Assembly: GCA_024234735.1 (NCBI GenBank)
Contig: JACKNV010000001.1
Location: 558,001-622,000, forward strand
Length of the DNA stretch: 64,000 nt
Reading direction: 5' to 3'
DNA from: Pseudomonadales bacterium
Lineage (GTDB): Bacteria; Pseudomonadota; Gammaproteobacteria; Pseudomonadales; Halieaceae
Below, piece by piece: positions 9,898 through 19,070 of this stretch. The first letter of the stretch is position 1. Every line of letters starts with the position of its first letter. The notes under the pieces were generated by a model, which did no database searches, was not told the DNA's origin, and worked only from the letters and a program-made list of their open reading frames with translations. Both the position numbers and the translations under genes were made by a program.

Positions 9898-11076
9898 TCA
9901 GGCGGCGAATACCGCCGTGGCCGCCGGGATCGCCCCGCCGACATCGAAGGCGACTCCCTGGCGCGCCAGGGCCGCTTCCAGCGCCGCCAGGCAGTACAAC
10001 ACGTTGCGCTCGCTGCTGGCGAAGCCCATCAGGCCGATGCGCCAGGTCTTGCCCGCCAGAGCGCCCAGTCCCGCGCCGATCTCCAGGTTGAATTCGCGCA
10101 GCAGCAGAGCGCGCACGGCGGCGTCGTCCACGCCCTCGGGAATCAGTACCGAGTTGAGTTGCGGCAGGCGATGCGCCGCGGCTACGGCCATGTCCAGGTT
10201 CATGGCTTCCAGGCCGGCGACCAGCGCCTCGTGGTTCAGGCGGTGGCGCGCGTGGGCTGCCTCCAGGCCCTCTTCCCGGAGCATGAGCAGGGCCTCGTGC
10301 AGGGCGTAGATGTCGTTGACCGGCGCGGTGTGGTGGTAGGCGCGCTTGCCGCCGCCACTCCAGTAGCCCATCACCAGTTGCATGTCCAGAAACCAGCTCT
10401 GCACCTTGTGCCGGCGGTTGCGGATGCGCTCCACGGCCCGCGGGCCAAAGGTGACCGGCGACAGCCCGGGGATACAGGACAGGCACTTCTGGGTGCCGGA
10501 ATACACCGCATCGGCGCCCCAGGCGTCCACGTTCAGCTCGATGCCACCCAGCGAGGTTACCGTATCGACGATACTCAGGGCGCCGCGTTCGCGGGCCAGA
10601 GCGCACAGGGCTGCCGCATCGCTGCGCACCCCGGTGGACGTTTCGGCGTGCACGAAGGCCAGGATGGCGGCCTGCGGGTGCTCATCGAAGGCCGCGGCGA
10701 CCCGCTCGAGGCTGACCGGCGCTCCCCAGGCGTCCTCGACCATGATGGCCGTGGCGCCGCAGCGCTCCACGTTCTCTTTCATGCGGCCGCCGAACACCCC
10801 GTTCTGGCAGACGATCACCGTGTCCCCGGGAGAAACCAGGTTGACGAAACAGGCTTCCATGCCGGCCGAGCCCGGTGCCGATACCGGCAGGGTGAGCTCG
10901 TTTTCGGTCTGGAAGGCGTACTGCAGCAGCTCCTTGACCTCGTCCATCAACTGCACGAACAGGGGGTCGAGGTGGCCGATGGTGGGCCGGGCGAGGGCGC
11001 CCAGAACCCGCGGGGAGACGTCCGACGGGCCGGGGCCCATCAGGGTCCGCTGCGGTGGGTAAAAACTCCTGCTCAT
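9898..11076 (-). CDS. Alanine-glyoxylate / serine-pyruvate aminotransferase family protein
   Basis: A 392-residue fold-type I pyridoxal-phosphate aminotransferase of the AGXT/SPT group. ATG 11076 is chosen for its AGGA ribosome binding site 8 bases upstream and the family-typical start with LMGPGPSDVSPRVLGAL. The PLP lysine is in SGTQKCLSC, and SAPGSAGMEA and VHAETSTGV are family hallmarks. The enzyme transfers an amino group from alanine or serine to glyoxylate or pyruvate. The ending is convergent with the DUF457 gene, and the start is divergent from the acyl-CoA ligase across 260 bases. The preferred donor cannot be told from the sequence alone. Confidence 0.9.
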   Translation of the reverse strand: MSRSFYPPQRTLMGPGPSDVSPRVLGALARPTIGHLDPLFVQLMDEVKELLQYAFQTENELTLPVSAPGSAGMEACFVNLVSPGDTVIVCQNGVFGGRMKENVERCGATAIMVEDAWGAPVSLERVAAAFDEHPQAAILAFVHAETSTGVRSDAAALCALARERGALSIVDTVTSLGGIELNVDAWGADAVYSGTQKCLSCIPGLSPVTFGPRAVERIRNRRHKVQSWFLDMQLVMGYWSGGGKRAYHHTAPVNDIYALHEALLMLREEGLEAAHARHRLNHEALVAGLEAMNLDMAVAAAHRLPQLNSVLIPEGVDDAAVRALLLREFNLEIGAGLGALAGKTWRIGLMGFASSERNVLYCLAALEAALARQGVAFDVGGAIPAATAVFAA

Positions 11077-11336
11077 GGCGATATCCTGCGGCTGTTGAAA
11101 AAGGCGCACACGGTAACAGGTTTTTCCCGCGAGCTTAAGTGGCCTCCGGGCAATAGCAAACATAGACCGGCGTTATGAACGGGCGCTGGCATCGCGCTGG
11201 CGGGCGGCCGCCCGGAGTATGTGCCACGGCTCGCGCGGCCATGTTAGTATCGAAAATCGCCCCGGCGCTGCTCGGCTACCGTCCGGCATCACGCCAGAGT
11301 TTCCAGAATAAACATAAACGAATACAGGACACGGCT

Positions 11337-12869
11337 ATGAACAGACCAGGTATAGAGCCCAATATTGCGGCAACCATGCTGCGCCGGGCACAGTTGAACC
11401 CCGAGCGTATGGCCATGATTTTCGAGGGCCGGGAAACACGTTACGGCGAGCTGGCGGGGCGGGTTTTGCGCCAGGCCAGCCTGCTTCGCGAGGCGGGAGT
11501 TTGCGTGGGCGATCGGGTGGGCTACCTCGGCTTCAACCACCCGGCGTTGCTGGAAACCATGTTCGCCGCCCAGGCCCTGGGGGCGATATTCGTGCCCCTG
11601 AATTTCCGTCTCACCGCGCAGGAACTGACCTTCATCATCAACGACGCGGGGATTCACAGCCTGGTAGTGGACGACGCCCTGCGCGAAGTCATCAATCCGG
11701 CCCGCGAGCAGTTGTGCTGCCGCCATTATTTCGCATCCGAAAGCCCCAATGAGGGCTGGCGCCACCTGGACGGCGAACGCGATGCGGCGGCGCCCCTGGG
11801 GCGAGCGGTTTCCGTCACGGAGCACGATGTCGCGATCATCATGTATACCTCCGGTACCACCGGGTTGCCCAAGGGGGCCATGCTCACCCACGGCAACATC
11901 CTGTGGAACAACATCAACGCCATGCTGGCGTTCGGAGGCGATCGCGACGACGTGGTACTCACGGCCGCCCCCCTGTTCCATATCGGGGGACTCAACATCA
12001 TGACTATTTCCTCGTTCCACACCGGTTCCACCCTGGTGCTGATGCGAGGTTTCGACGCCGGCCAGGTGCTGGAAAACATTCAGCGCTATGGCGTTACCCA
12101 TATGTTTGGCGCCCCGGCCATGTACCTGTTCATGTCGCAGCACCCCGGGTTCGATACCACCGACCTCAGCTCGATCAAGTCGGTCATCTGCGGGGCGGCG
12201 CCGGTGCCGGAGTCGTTGATCGAGTTGTACGGTGCTCGGGGGCTGGTTTTCTGCCAGGGCTACGGGCTCACTGAAACCTCCCCCTTCTCGGCCTTGCTCA
12301 CGCCGGAGTGGGCGGTGAGCAAGTTGGGTTCAGCCGGCCAGCCGCCCCTGTACAGCGACACCCGCATCGTCGACGACCACAACCGCGAACTGCCAGCGGG
12401 AGAGCGGGGCGAGATCTGCCTGCGCGGCCCCAACATCATGAAGGGTTACTGGAACCGGCCCGATGCCACCGCCGAGGCCATCGACACGGAGGGCTGGTTT
12501 CATTCCGGCGATGTCGGCTATGTGGACGAGGACGGTTTCCTGTTCATTTGCGACCGCCTCAAGGACATGGTCATCTCCGGGGGTGAGAATGTCTATCCGG
12601 CCGAGGTCGAGGGGGTACTGTACAAGCACGAGCACATCGCCGAAGTCGCGGTGCTGGGCCTGCCCGATGACAAATGGGGCGAGGCGGTCACCGCGGTGGT
12701 GGCCCTGCACGAGGGCAAAAGCCTCACCCTGGAGGAGTTGCGGGCCTTTGCCGAACCCCATCTGGCGAAGTACAAGCTGCCCCTGCGCCTGCACCTGGTG
12801 AGCGCCCTGCCGCGCAACCCGGCGGGCAAGGTGCTCAAGTTCGTGCTGAAGGAGGACCTGGCGGGCTAG
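11337..12869 (+). CDS. AMP-forming long-chain acyl-CoA ligase (acyl-CoA synthetase)
   Basis: A 510-residue member of the ANL adenylating family. ATG 11337 begins MNRPGIEPNIAATML after AGGACA. The P-loop YTSGTTGLPKGAM lies at residues 170-182, YGLTETSPF near 305, the hinge region FHSGDVGYVDEDGFL with the following DRLKDMVISGGENVYP near 385-420, and the catalytic Lys498 in NPAGKVLKF. It activates a carboxylic acid with ATP to an acyl-AMP and then the CoA thioester. Chain length and ring structure of the substrate are not predictable, but the nearby two-subunit acyl-CoA dehydrogenase suggests a shared catabolic role. Its TAG stop shares a ctag palindrome with the convergent ppdK stop. Confidence 0.92.
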   Translation: MNRPGIEPNIAATMLRRAQLNPERMAMIFEGRETRYGELAGRVLRQASLLREAGVCVGDRVGYLGFNHPALLETMFAAQALGAIFVPLNFRLTAQELTFIINDAGIHSLVVDDALREVINPAREQLCCRHYFASESPNEGWRHLDGERDAAAPLGRAVSVTEHDVAIIMYTSGTTGLPKGAMLTHGNILWNNINAMLAFGGDRDDVVLTAAPLFHIGGLNIMTISSFHTGSTLVLMRGFDAGQVLENIQRYGVTHMFGAPAMYLFMSQHPGFDTTDLSSIKSVICGAAPVPESLIELYGARGLVFCQGYGLTETSPFSALLTPEWAVSKLGSAGQPPLYSDTRIVDDHNRELPAGERGEICLRGPNIMKGYWNRPDATAEAIDTEGWFHSGDVGYVDEDGFLFICDRLKDMVISGGENVYPAEVEGVLYKHEHIAEVAVLGLPDDKWGEAVTAVVALHEGKSLTLEELRAFAEPHLAKYKLPLRLHLVSALPRNPAGKVLKFVLKEDLAG

Positions 12870-15472
12870 TCCGGCAGGTCGTCACCGACATTGGCCTGGG
12901 CCGCGGCGACCCTGGCGATGGGCACCCGGTAGGGGCTGCAGGACACGTAGTCCAGGCCCAGGTCGTGGCAGAAGCGGATAGAGCGCGGATCCCCGCCGTG
13001 CTCGCCGCAGATACCGTACTTGATGCCCGGTTTGCGCGCGCGGCTCTCGGTGATCGCCATTTCCATCAGGCGCCCCACGGCGCGCTGGTCCAGGGTGACG
13101 AACGGATCGGAGTCGATCAGTTTCTTTTCCAGGTACTTGGGGATGAACTTGCCGGCGTCGTCCCGGGAAAAGCCGTAGGTCATCTGGGTCAGGTCGTTGG
13201 TGCCGAAACTCATGAACTCGACCTCCGGCGCCAGCCGGTGCGCGCCCAGGGTGGCCCGCGGGGTCTCCATCATGGTGCCGATCTTGTAGGGGATGGAAAT
13301 GCCCCGGGTGCTGGTGACCTCGCGAATGCATCGCTCGATAATCTCGGTAATCAGGCGAATTTCGCGAACGTTGATCACCAGTGGAATCATGATTTCGGGA
13401 AAGGGTTTCAGGCCCTGGTCGATAGCCTCGGCCGCGGCGCCGATGATCGCCCTGACCTGCATCTCGGTGATTTCCGGGTATACAACGGACAGGCGGCAGC
13501 CCCGGAACCCCAGCATGGGATTGACTTCATGCAGGCGCTCGGCGATTTCGCGGATGTCGTTCGCGGGCTTGCCGATGCGCCCGGCGAGTTCCTCGATATC
13601 CGCTTCGCTCTGGGGCAGAAACTCGTGCAGCGGCGGATCCAGCAGCCGCACGTTTACCGGCAGACCGTCCATCACCCTGAACAGGGCGAGCATGTCCTCG
13701 CGCTGGAAAACCTGCAATTCGTCGAGATAGCGCTGGCGCTCCTCGGTGGTCTCCGCCAGGATCATGGCCCGCATCACATCGATGCGATCGCTGTCGAAAA
13801 ACATGTGCTCGGTGCGGCACAGGCCGATACCCTCGGCACCCAACTCGCGGGCCTTGGCGGCATCCTCGGGGGTTTCGGCATTGGCGCGCACCCGCAGGCG
13901 CCGGTGCTTGTCGGCCCAGGACAGCAGGATCTGGAAATCCTCGCTGGAACTGGCCTCGGTCTTGGGAATATCACCCAGCATGACCTCGCCTGAGGTGCCG
14001 TCCAGGGTGATGACGTCGCCGCGTTTGATCACCTCGCCACCGGTGGTGGTGGCGGTGCCTTCGGCGTAGTCGATACTGATGTCACCGCAGCCCGTGATGG
14101 CGCATACCCCCATGCCCCGGGCGACCACCGCGGCGTGGGACGTCATGCCGCCGAGCTCGGTCAGCACCCCGGCGGCGACTTTCATGCCGTGAATGTCCTC
14201 GGGGGTGGTCTCGCGGCGCACCAGGATGACAGTGTTGCCCCTGGCCGCTTCTTCCTCGGCTTCCTCGGCGGAGAACACCACCTGGCCGGTGGCGCCACCG
14301 GGGCTGGCGGGCAGGCCGCGGGCCACGATGTCGGTCTTGGCCGCGGGGTCGACCATGGGGTGCAGAAAGGCCTCGACGTGGTCCGTGGAGACCCGCATCA
14401 AGGCCTCGCTCTCGGTGATCAGCCCCTCTTTTACCATGTCCACGGCAATCTTCACCGAGGCCCGTCCGGTGCGTTTGCCGCTGCGGGTCTGCAGCATGTA
14501 AAACCGGCCTTCCTGCACCGTGAACTCCAGGTCCTGCATGTCGCGGTAGTGTTTTTCCAGGAGGGCCTGGGCGGCGTACAGTTCGTCGTATATGTGGGGC
14601 AGTTTCTCCCCAAGCGCGTCTACCGGCAGTGGCGTACGAATGCCGGCCACCACGTCCTCGCCGGCGGCGTTGAACAGGAACTCACCGAAAAACTCGCGCT
14701 CGCCGGTCGAGGGATTGCGGGTGAACGCCACGCCGGAGCCGGAGTCATCACCGAAGTTGCCGAACACCATGGCCTGCACATTGACCGCCGTGCCCAGGGT
14801 GTCGGGAATATTGTTCATTTCCCGGTAGACAATGGCGCGAGGGGTGTGCCAGGAAAGGAATACCGCTTCCACCGCCATTTTCAACTGGACGAAGGGGTCC
14901 TCGGGGAATTTCACCAGGGTCTTGTAGGTGGCGATAATTGCCTGCCAGTCCTCGGCGCTCATGTCCACGTCCTGTGCCTTGCCGTGGGCGCGTTTGTATT
15001 GTTCCAGTTCGTGTTCGAACTGCTCTCCCCCGACGCCCATTACCACGTCGGCGAACATCTGGATGAAGCGCCGGTAGGAGTCGTAGGCGAAGCGCGGGTT
15101 GCCCGTCTTGGCCGCCAGCCCCTCGGCGATCTCGTCGTTCAGGCCCAGGTTGAGAATGGTGTTCATCATGCCGGGCATGGACACCGGGGAGCCGGAGCGC
15201 ACCGAGAACAGCAGGGGGTTCTCCGGGTCGCCGAAACGCGCCCCCATCTTTTTTTCCACCAGGTCCAGGGCGACCCGGTATTCCTGTTCCAGCAGGCGCG
15301 GCAACTTGTTGCCTTTTTCGAAGAATTCGCGGCAGGTATCGGTGGTGATGATAAATCCGTAGGGCACCGGCAGGCCCAGGCTGGTCATCTCACACAGGTT
15401 CGCTCCCTTGCCGCCGAGCAGGTCGCGATCATCCTTGCTGCCTTCGTTGAACAGGTAAACATGTTTGGCCAT
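12866..15472 (-). CDS. ppdK: Pyruvate, phosphate dikinase
   Basis: An 868-residue protein of full length for the family. An N-terminal ATP-grasp-like nucleotide domain (GGKGANLCEM, SVRSGSPVSMPGMM) is followed by the swivelling phosphohistidine domain with GGMTSHAAVVARGMG (His about residue 446) and the C-terminal PEP/pyruvate barrel ending with YGICGEHGGDP, which carries the acid/base Cys. It interconverts pyruvate, ATP and phosphate with phosphoenolpyruvate, AMP and pyrophosphate. ATG 15472 has a GGGAG ribosome binding site. The reverse-strand -10 candidate lies about 40 bases upstream. Many relatives use ppsA instead, so a PPDK here may support gluconeogenic growth or pyrophosphate reuse. 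Confidence 0.97.
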   Translation of the reverse strand: MAKHVYLFNEGSKDDRDLLGGKGANLCEMTSLGLPVPYGFIITTDTCREFFEKGNKLPRLLEQEYRVALDLVEKKMGARFGDPENPLLFSVRSGSPVSMPGMMNTILNLGLNDEIAEGLAAKTGNPRFAYDSYRRFIQMFADVVMGVGGEQFEHELEQYKRAHGKAQDVDMSAEDWQAIIATYKTLVKFPEDPFVQLKMAVEAVFLSWHTPRAIVYREMNNIPDTLGTAVNVQAMVFGNFGDDSGSGVAFTRNPSTGEREFFGEFLFNAAGEDVVAGIRTPLPVDALGEKLPHIYDELYAAQALLEKHYRDMQDLEFTVQEGRFYMLQTRSGKRTGRASVKIAVDMVKEGLITESEALMRVSTDHVEAFLHPMVDPAAKTDIVARGLPASPGGATGQVVFSAEEAEEEAARGNTVILVRRETTPEDIHGMKVAAGVLTELGGMTSHAAVVARGMGVCAITGCGDISIDYAEGTATTTGGEVIKRGDVITLDGTSGEVMLGDIPKTEASSSEDFQILLSWADKHRRLRVRANAETPEDAAKARELGAEGIGLCRTEHMFFDSDRIDVMRAMILAETTEERQRYLDELQVFQREDMLALFRVMDGLPVNVRLLDPPLHEFLPQSEADIEELAGRIGKPANDIREIAERLHEVNPMLGFRGCRLSVVYPEITEMQVRAIIGAAAEAIDQGLKPFPEIMIPLVINVREIRLITEIIERCIREVTSTRGISIPYKIGTMMETPRATLGAHRLAPEVEFMSFGTNDLTQMTYGFSRDDAGKFIPKYLEKKLIDSDPFVTLDQRAVGRLMEMAITESRARKPGIKYGICGEHGGDPRSIRFCHDLGLDYVSCSPYRVPIARVAAAQANVGDDLPD

Positions 15473-15511
15473 GGGGGCTCCCGAAGTTTGTTAGCGTTGT
15501 GCACAGGCAGG

Positions 15512-15517
15512 AGTATA
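15512..15517 (-). promoter_or_regulatory. Candidate -10 element of ppdK
   Basis: On the reverse strand this reads TATACT, about 40 bases before the ppdK ATG. It is a good -10 match, but no convincing -35 sits at 16-18 bases, so a weak or activator-dependent promoter is likely if it is one at all. Confidence 0.35.
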
Positions 15518-15584
15518 TCGGTTGGCAACGGAGGTAGGGAGACTTTCTGTGCGGCGGCGGCAATCGGCGCCCCGGCCCCGGCCC

Positions 15585-16469
15585 TCAGCGGGATGCCAGC
15601 AGGTCGCCCAGGCGCTCAATCTCGGCCAGTTCGGCGCTGGCGGGCACCAGAAAAACCTCGTCGCAGCCGGCTCGCTCGGCATTGTCCAGCGCAGCCCGGA
15701 CGGCATCGGCCGAGCTGCGGTGTACCGATTGCGCCATCAGAGCGGCGATGTCGGGGCCGGTGATCGCCAGGTAATCATAGACATAATCGTGGAGAACCTG
15801 CCCGGCGTTATCCGCCAGGCTGTACCAGAAGCCTCCCAGCCGGTAGGGCCTGGTGTCGCGTCCGGCCCGTTCCCAGGCGGCGTCGGCCATGGCAAAGGCC
15901 CTGGCCAGTTCTTCCTGCTCGCCGTTACCCGACCAGGCGTACAGGCCGTCCGCCCAGGCGGCGCAGCGTTCGATACTTTTCGGCCCCAGGACGCCCGCCA
16001 GCAGCCGGGGCCCGCCGGCTATCTGGGACGGGGGGCCGATAGGGCCCGCACCGGCAACCAGCTCTTCGCCGCGCCACACCTGGCGCAGTGTAGCTACCTG
16101 CCCATCCATGCGGCTGTAGCGGCCCTGGAAAGTGGCTCCGACGGCCTGGTAGTCCTGCTCCCGGCCGCCGTAACCTATCGCCACCTGGCGCACGCGACCG
16201 CCGGAAACCAGATCCAGGGTCGCCACCTCCTTGGCTACACGGGCTGCGCTGTGCATGGGCAGCACGTACAGGGTAGGGGTGATCTCCACGCGGGTGGTGG
16301 CAGTGGCGGCAGCCGCCAGCAGGATCCGCATGTCCACGCTGGGACCGTGCACCCGTTCGCCGCAGGAGACGCTGTGGAATGGGCCTGCATCCACCGCCTG
16401 GAACCACGTCAGGTAGTCCGCGCGGGTCATACCGGGCTTCATATAGGGCAGGCAGATGCCGATTTTCAT
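15585..16469 (-). CDS. LLM-class flavin-dependent oxidoreductase (luciferase-like)
   Basis: A 294-residue TIM-barrel protein of the bacterial luciferase-like monooxygenase family. It begins MKIGICLPYMKPGMTRADYL, with the typical first strand and an early loop that binds flavin; LDLVSGGRVRQVAIGYG and the EVATLD segment are the standard family signature, and GREQDYQAVGATFQGR follows. Such proteins use reduced FMN or F420 for oxidation or reduction of small organic molecules; which cofactor is used cannot be decided here. It diverges from the acyl-CoA dehydrogenase pair by 179 bases, a layout seen in catabolic clusters. Confidence 0.85.
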   Translation of the reverse strand: MKIGICLPYMKPGMTRADYLTWFQAVDAGPFHSVSCGERVHGPSVDMRILLAAAATATTRVEITPTLYVLPMHSAARVAKEVATLDLVSGGRVRQVAIGYGGREQDYQAVGATFQGRYSRMDGQVATLRQVWRGEELVAGAGPIGPPSQIAGGPRLLAGVLGPKSIERCAAWADGLYAWSGNGEQEELARAFAMADAAWERAGRDTRPYRLGGFWYSLADNAGQVLHDYVYDYLAITGPDIAALMAQSVHRSSADAVRAALDNAERAGCDEVFLVPASAELAEIERLGDLLASR

Positions 16470-16648
16470 GCGCGTGTTCCCGCTGGCTGTGACAGGAGAC
16501 CATGGTAGACCACTTGCCGATTGAACCTGTCTACCTTTCTGTACCAGGCGGGGATTGTTGGCAGTTTGAGTGCAGGTAATATAGCGGGAGCGTCACGCGC
16601 AGGAGCCGCTGTGCCCTGCGACGCCGAACCTGGAGGCAATAAAGATAA

Positions 16649-17836
16649 ATGAATATCCAGTTTAGCAAGGAACAGCTTGTCCTCAGGGACGAGCTGCGGG
16701 CCTATTTCGCGGAGCTGATGACACCCGAGCTCAGCGCCGAATGCGAACGCGACATGGGCGAGGGCGGGGGCCCACTGTGGCGGGAAGCCCTGTACCAGAT
16801 GGGACGCGACGGCTGGATAGGCGTCGGCTGGCCCGAATCCTGGGGCGGCCGCGGGCTCAGCCCGCTGGAACAGTTCATCTTTGTCGAGGAGGTGATGCGG
16901 GCCGGCTATCCCTTTCCTTTTCTTACCACCGAATCCGTGGGTCCTGTGCTGGCGGAGCACGGCAACGCCTGGATTCGTGCGGAGCTGGTGCCGAAAATCC
17001 TGCGCGGAGAACTGTTGATTGCCATAGGCTACTCGGAGCCCGGCGCCGGTACAGACCTTGCCAGTCTCAGGACCAGCGCCGTGCGTGACGGCGACGACTG
17101 GGTCATCAATGGCCAGAAAATGTGGACATCACTGGCCCACTTCTGCGACTACACCTGGCTGGCGGTACGCACCGATCCCGACGCGCCGAAAAAGCATCGG
17201 GGGATTTCCATGTTCCTGGTACCCCACAGCGACCCCGGATGGAGCTGCACGCCGGTGCATACGCTCGGTGGGGTACGCACCAATGCCACCTATTACGACA
17301 ATGTCAGGGTCAGCCAGGATCACCTGGTGGGCGAACTTAATGGCGGCTGGAAACTGATCACCGGTCAGCTCAACCGGGAGCGCCTGAGCCTCATCAACTT
17401 CGGCCCCGTCTCGCAACTGTTCAACCAGGTGACCCGTTGGGCGCGGACGACCGAGCTGCCCGCCGGGGGCAAGGTGGTCGACCAGCCCTGGGTGCAGCAG
17501 AATCTCGCGCGCTGTCGCGCGCTGATCGAGTGCATGAAGCTGATCGTGTACAAGCAGTCCTGGGCGATGACCGTGGGGCAACTGGAAATGGCGGACGCCT
17601 CCGCAGCCAAGGTCTACGGCTCGGAGAGTTTTATCGAGATCTACCGCATGCTGGGTGAAGTGGTGGGCCAGGCCGGCCTGCTGCGTGCGGGCCCGGGGCA
17701 GCCCTGCCCGGAGGCGGGCAGGATCGAGCGCCTGTATCGCACCGCCTCCATCATCACCTTTGGCGGGGGCGCCAACGAGATACAGCGGGACATCATATCC
17801 GCCGCGGGCCTGTGGATGCCCCGCGCCAGTCGTTGA
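16649..17836 (+). CDS. Acyl-CoA dehydrogenase family protein, subunit 1 of a probable heteromer
   Basis: A 395-residue acyl-CoA dehydrogenase with a strong GGAGGCAATAAAG leader. Residues 1-110 are the N-terminal helical domain; the middle beta domain keeps the FAD/substrate motifs GYSEPGAGTDLASL and WVINGQKMWTS, and the C-terminal loop FGGGANEIQRDI, used to bind FAD of the partner, is intact. The YxxxRxxFG motif of the C-terminal helical domain is absent; the matching region reads RWARTTELPAGGK. The neighbouring gene, 10 bases downstream, has the opposite pattern. The two likely assemble into an alpha2beta2 enzyme like the steroid-degrading FadE pairs of actinobacteria. Homotetramer function cannot be excluded. 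Confidence 0.88.
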   Translation: MNIQFSKEQLVLRDELRAYFAELMTPELSAECERDMGEGGGPLWREALYQMGRDGWIGVGWPESWGGRGLSPLEQFIFVEEVMRAGYPFPFLTTESVGPVLAEHGNAWIRAELVPKILRGELLIAIGYSEPGAGTDLASLRTSAVRDGDDWVINGQKMWTSLAHFCDYTWLAVRTDPDAPKKHRGISMFLVPHSDPGWSCTPVHTLGGVRTNATYYDNVRVSQDHLVGELNGGWKLITGQLNRERLSLINFGPVSQLFNQVTRWARTTELPAGGKVVDQPWVQQNLARCRALIECMKLIVYKQSWAMTVGQLEMADASAAKVYGSESFIEIYRMLGEVVGQAGLLRAGPGQPCPEAGRIERLYRTASIITFGGGANEIQRDIISAAGLWMPRASR

Positions 17837-17846
17837 GGGGGTGATA

Positions 17847-18977
17847 ATGGATTTTGGTTTCGATGAGCAGCAGCAGGAGGTGCGGGCACTGGCCCGCCGA
17901 ATCCTCTCGGAGCAGGTGGACGCGCGGCGCCTCGCAGCGTATGACGAATACCGGCAGCCGCGCTTCGATGCCGCGCTGTGGCAGCAGCTGTGTGGCGCCG
18001 GACTGGTCGGCGTGGCCGCTGCCCAGCGGCACGGCGGCATGGGCCTGGGGTTCACCGAGCTGGCGTTGCTGGTGGAAGAGGTGGGGCGCAGCATCGCGCC
18101 GCTGCCGGTAATCGCCCATTGTACCGCCGCCCTGGCGATCCAGCAATTCGCCGCTGATTCGCTGCAGGAGGCGCTGCTGCCGGCGGCGAATACCGGCAAG
18201 CTGCTGCTCAGCGCGGCCCTGGCCGAGCCGCGCAACGAGGACCCGGCAAGGCCGCTGGCGGTGCGGGCGCAGCGCGACGGTGACGCGCTGGTGCTCAGTG
18301 GCAGCAAGCGCGCGGTGGCGTTTGCCGCCGAGGCGGACCGTATTTTGCTGGCGGCGCGCGTCGGCGACGACGTCGCCCTGGTAGCGCTCGACCCACGGGC
18401 GCCAGGCGTGGCCCTCAGTGCCCTGCAGACCACCAGTTTCGAGCCCCAGTGCGATATCCAGCTGGAGCGCGTGCGCGTACCCGCCGCCGATGTCGTCTGC
18501 CCCTCCCGGGGAGAGGACGCCATGAACTGGCTGGCGCAGCGCGTTACCGCCGCGATCTGCGCCCACCAACTGGGCGCGGCCGACTGCGCCATGCGCATGG
18601 CGGCCAGTTATACCTCCGAGCGCAGGCAGTTCGGGGTGCCTGTGGCAACCTTTCAGGCCGTGGGTCACCGCATGGCGGACTGCTACATCGACATCGAGTG
18701 CCTGCGCCTCACCACCTACCAGGCGGTGTCCCTGCTGGACAGCCAGCAGTGCGCTCTCACCGAGGTGCAGATCGCCAAGATCTGGGCCGGCGATACCGGG
18801 CACCGGGTAAGCTATGCCACCCAGCACGTGCATGGCGGCACCGGCATAGACCGGGATTATCCCCTGTGGCGTTATTGCCTGTGGTTGCGCCACAACGAGA
18901 TGACCCTGGGCTGCAGCGCCGCCCAGGTAGCCGCCCTGGGGCAGCGCCTGGCCGTGGGGGAGGGTCTGTTCAGCTGA
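17847..18977 (+). CDS. Acyl-CoA dehydrogenase family protein, subunit 2 of a probable heteromer
   Basis: A 376-residue acyl-CoA dehydrogenase starting MDFGFDEQQQEVRALA from ATG 17847, with GAGGGG 7 bases upstream. The C-terminal helical domain keeps YTSERRQFGVPVATFQAV, the FAD-binding arginine and phenylalanine motif, and ends in VHGGTGIDRDYPLWRY. The middle domain is degenerate: ALAEPRNEDPARPL stands where SEPxAGSD is expected and LVLSGSKRAVAFA where NGxKxWxTN is expected. This complements subunit 1, which keeps the middle-domain motifs and lacks the C-terminal one. It probably contributes half of a shared FAD site. The substrate is inferred, not shown, to be a bulky acyl-CoA. Confidence 0.88.
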   Translation: MDFGFDEQQQEVRALARRILSEQVDARRLAAYDEYRQPRFDAALWQQLCGAGLVGVAAAQRHGGMGLGFTELALLVEEVGRSIAPLPVIAHCTAALAIQQFAADSLQEALLPAANTGKLLLSAALAEPRNEDPARPLAVRAQRDGDALVLSGSKRAVAFAAEADRILLAARVGDDVALVALDPRAPGVALSALQTTSFEPQCDIQLERVRVPAADVVCPSRGEDAMNWLAQRVTAAICAHQLGAADCAMRMAASYTSERRQFGVPVATFQAVGHRMADCYIDIECLRLTTYQAVSLLDSQQCALTEVQIAKIWAGDTGHRVSYATQHVHGGTGIDRDYPLWRYCLWLRHNEMTLGCSAAQVAALGQRLAVGEGLFS

Positions 18978-19054
18978 CACATTGCGCGCGAATAATCAGG
19001 TATTTTTATGTAAAGATTGCCGTCGCGAAGGATTCACCCGGCCGGATGCTGCGG

Positions 19055-19060
19055 TACACT
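19055..19060 (+). promoter_or_regulatory. Candidate -10 element 10 bases before a lipoprotein start
   Basis: TACACT, with TTCACC 16 bases upstream at 19033-19038. If it is the real -10, transcription would begin about 4 bases before the ATG at 19071, so the mRNA would have almost no leader and no ribosome binding site. The same spacing recurs at 55112. Confidence 0.4.
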
Positions 19061-19070
19061 AGCGCCCGCC

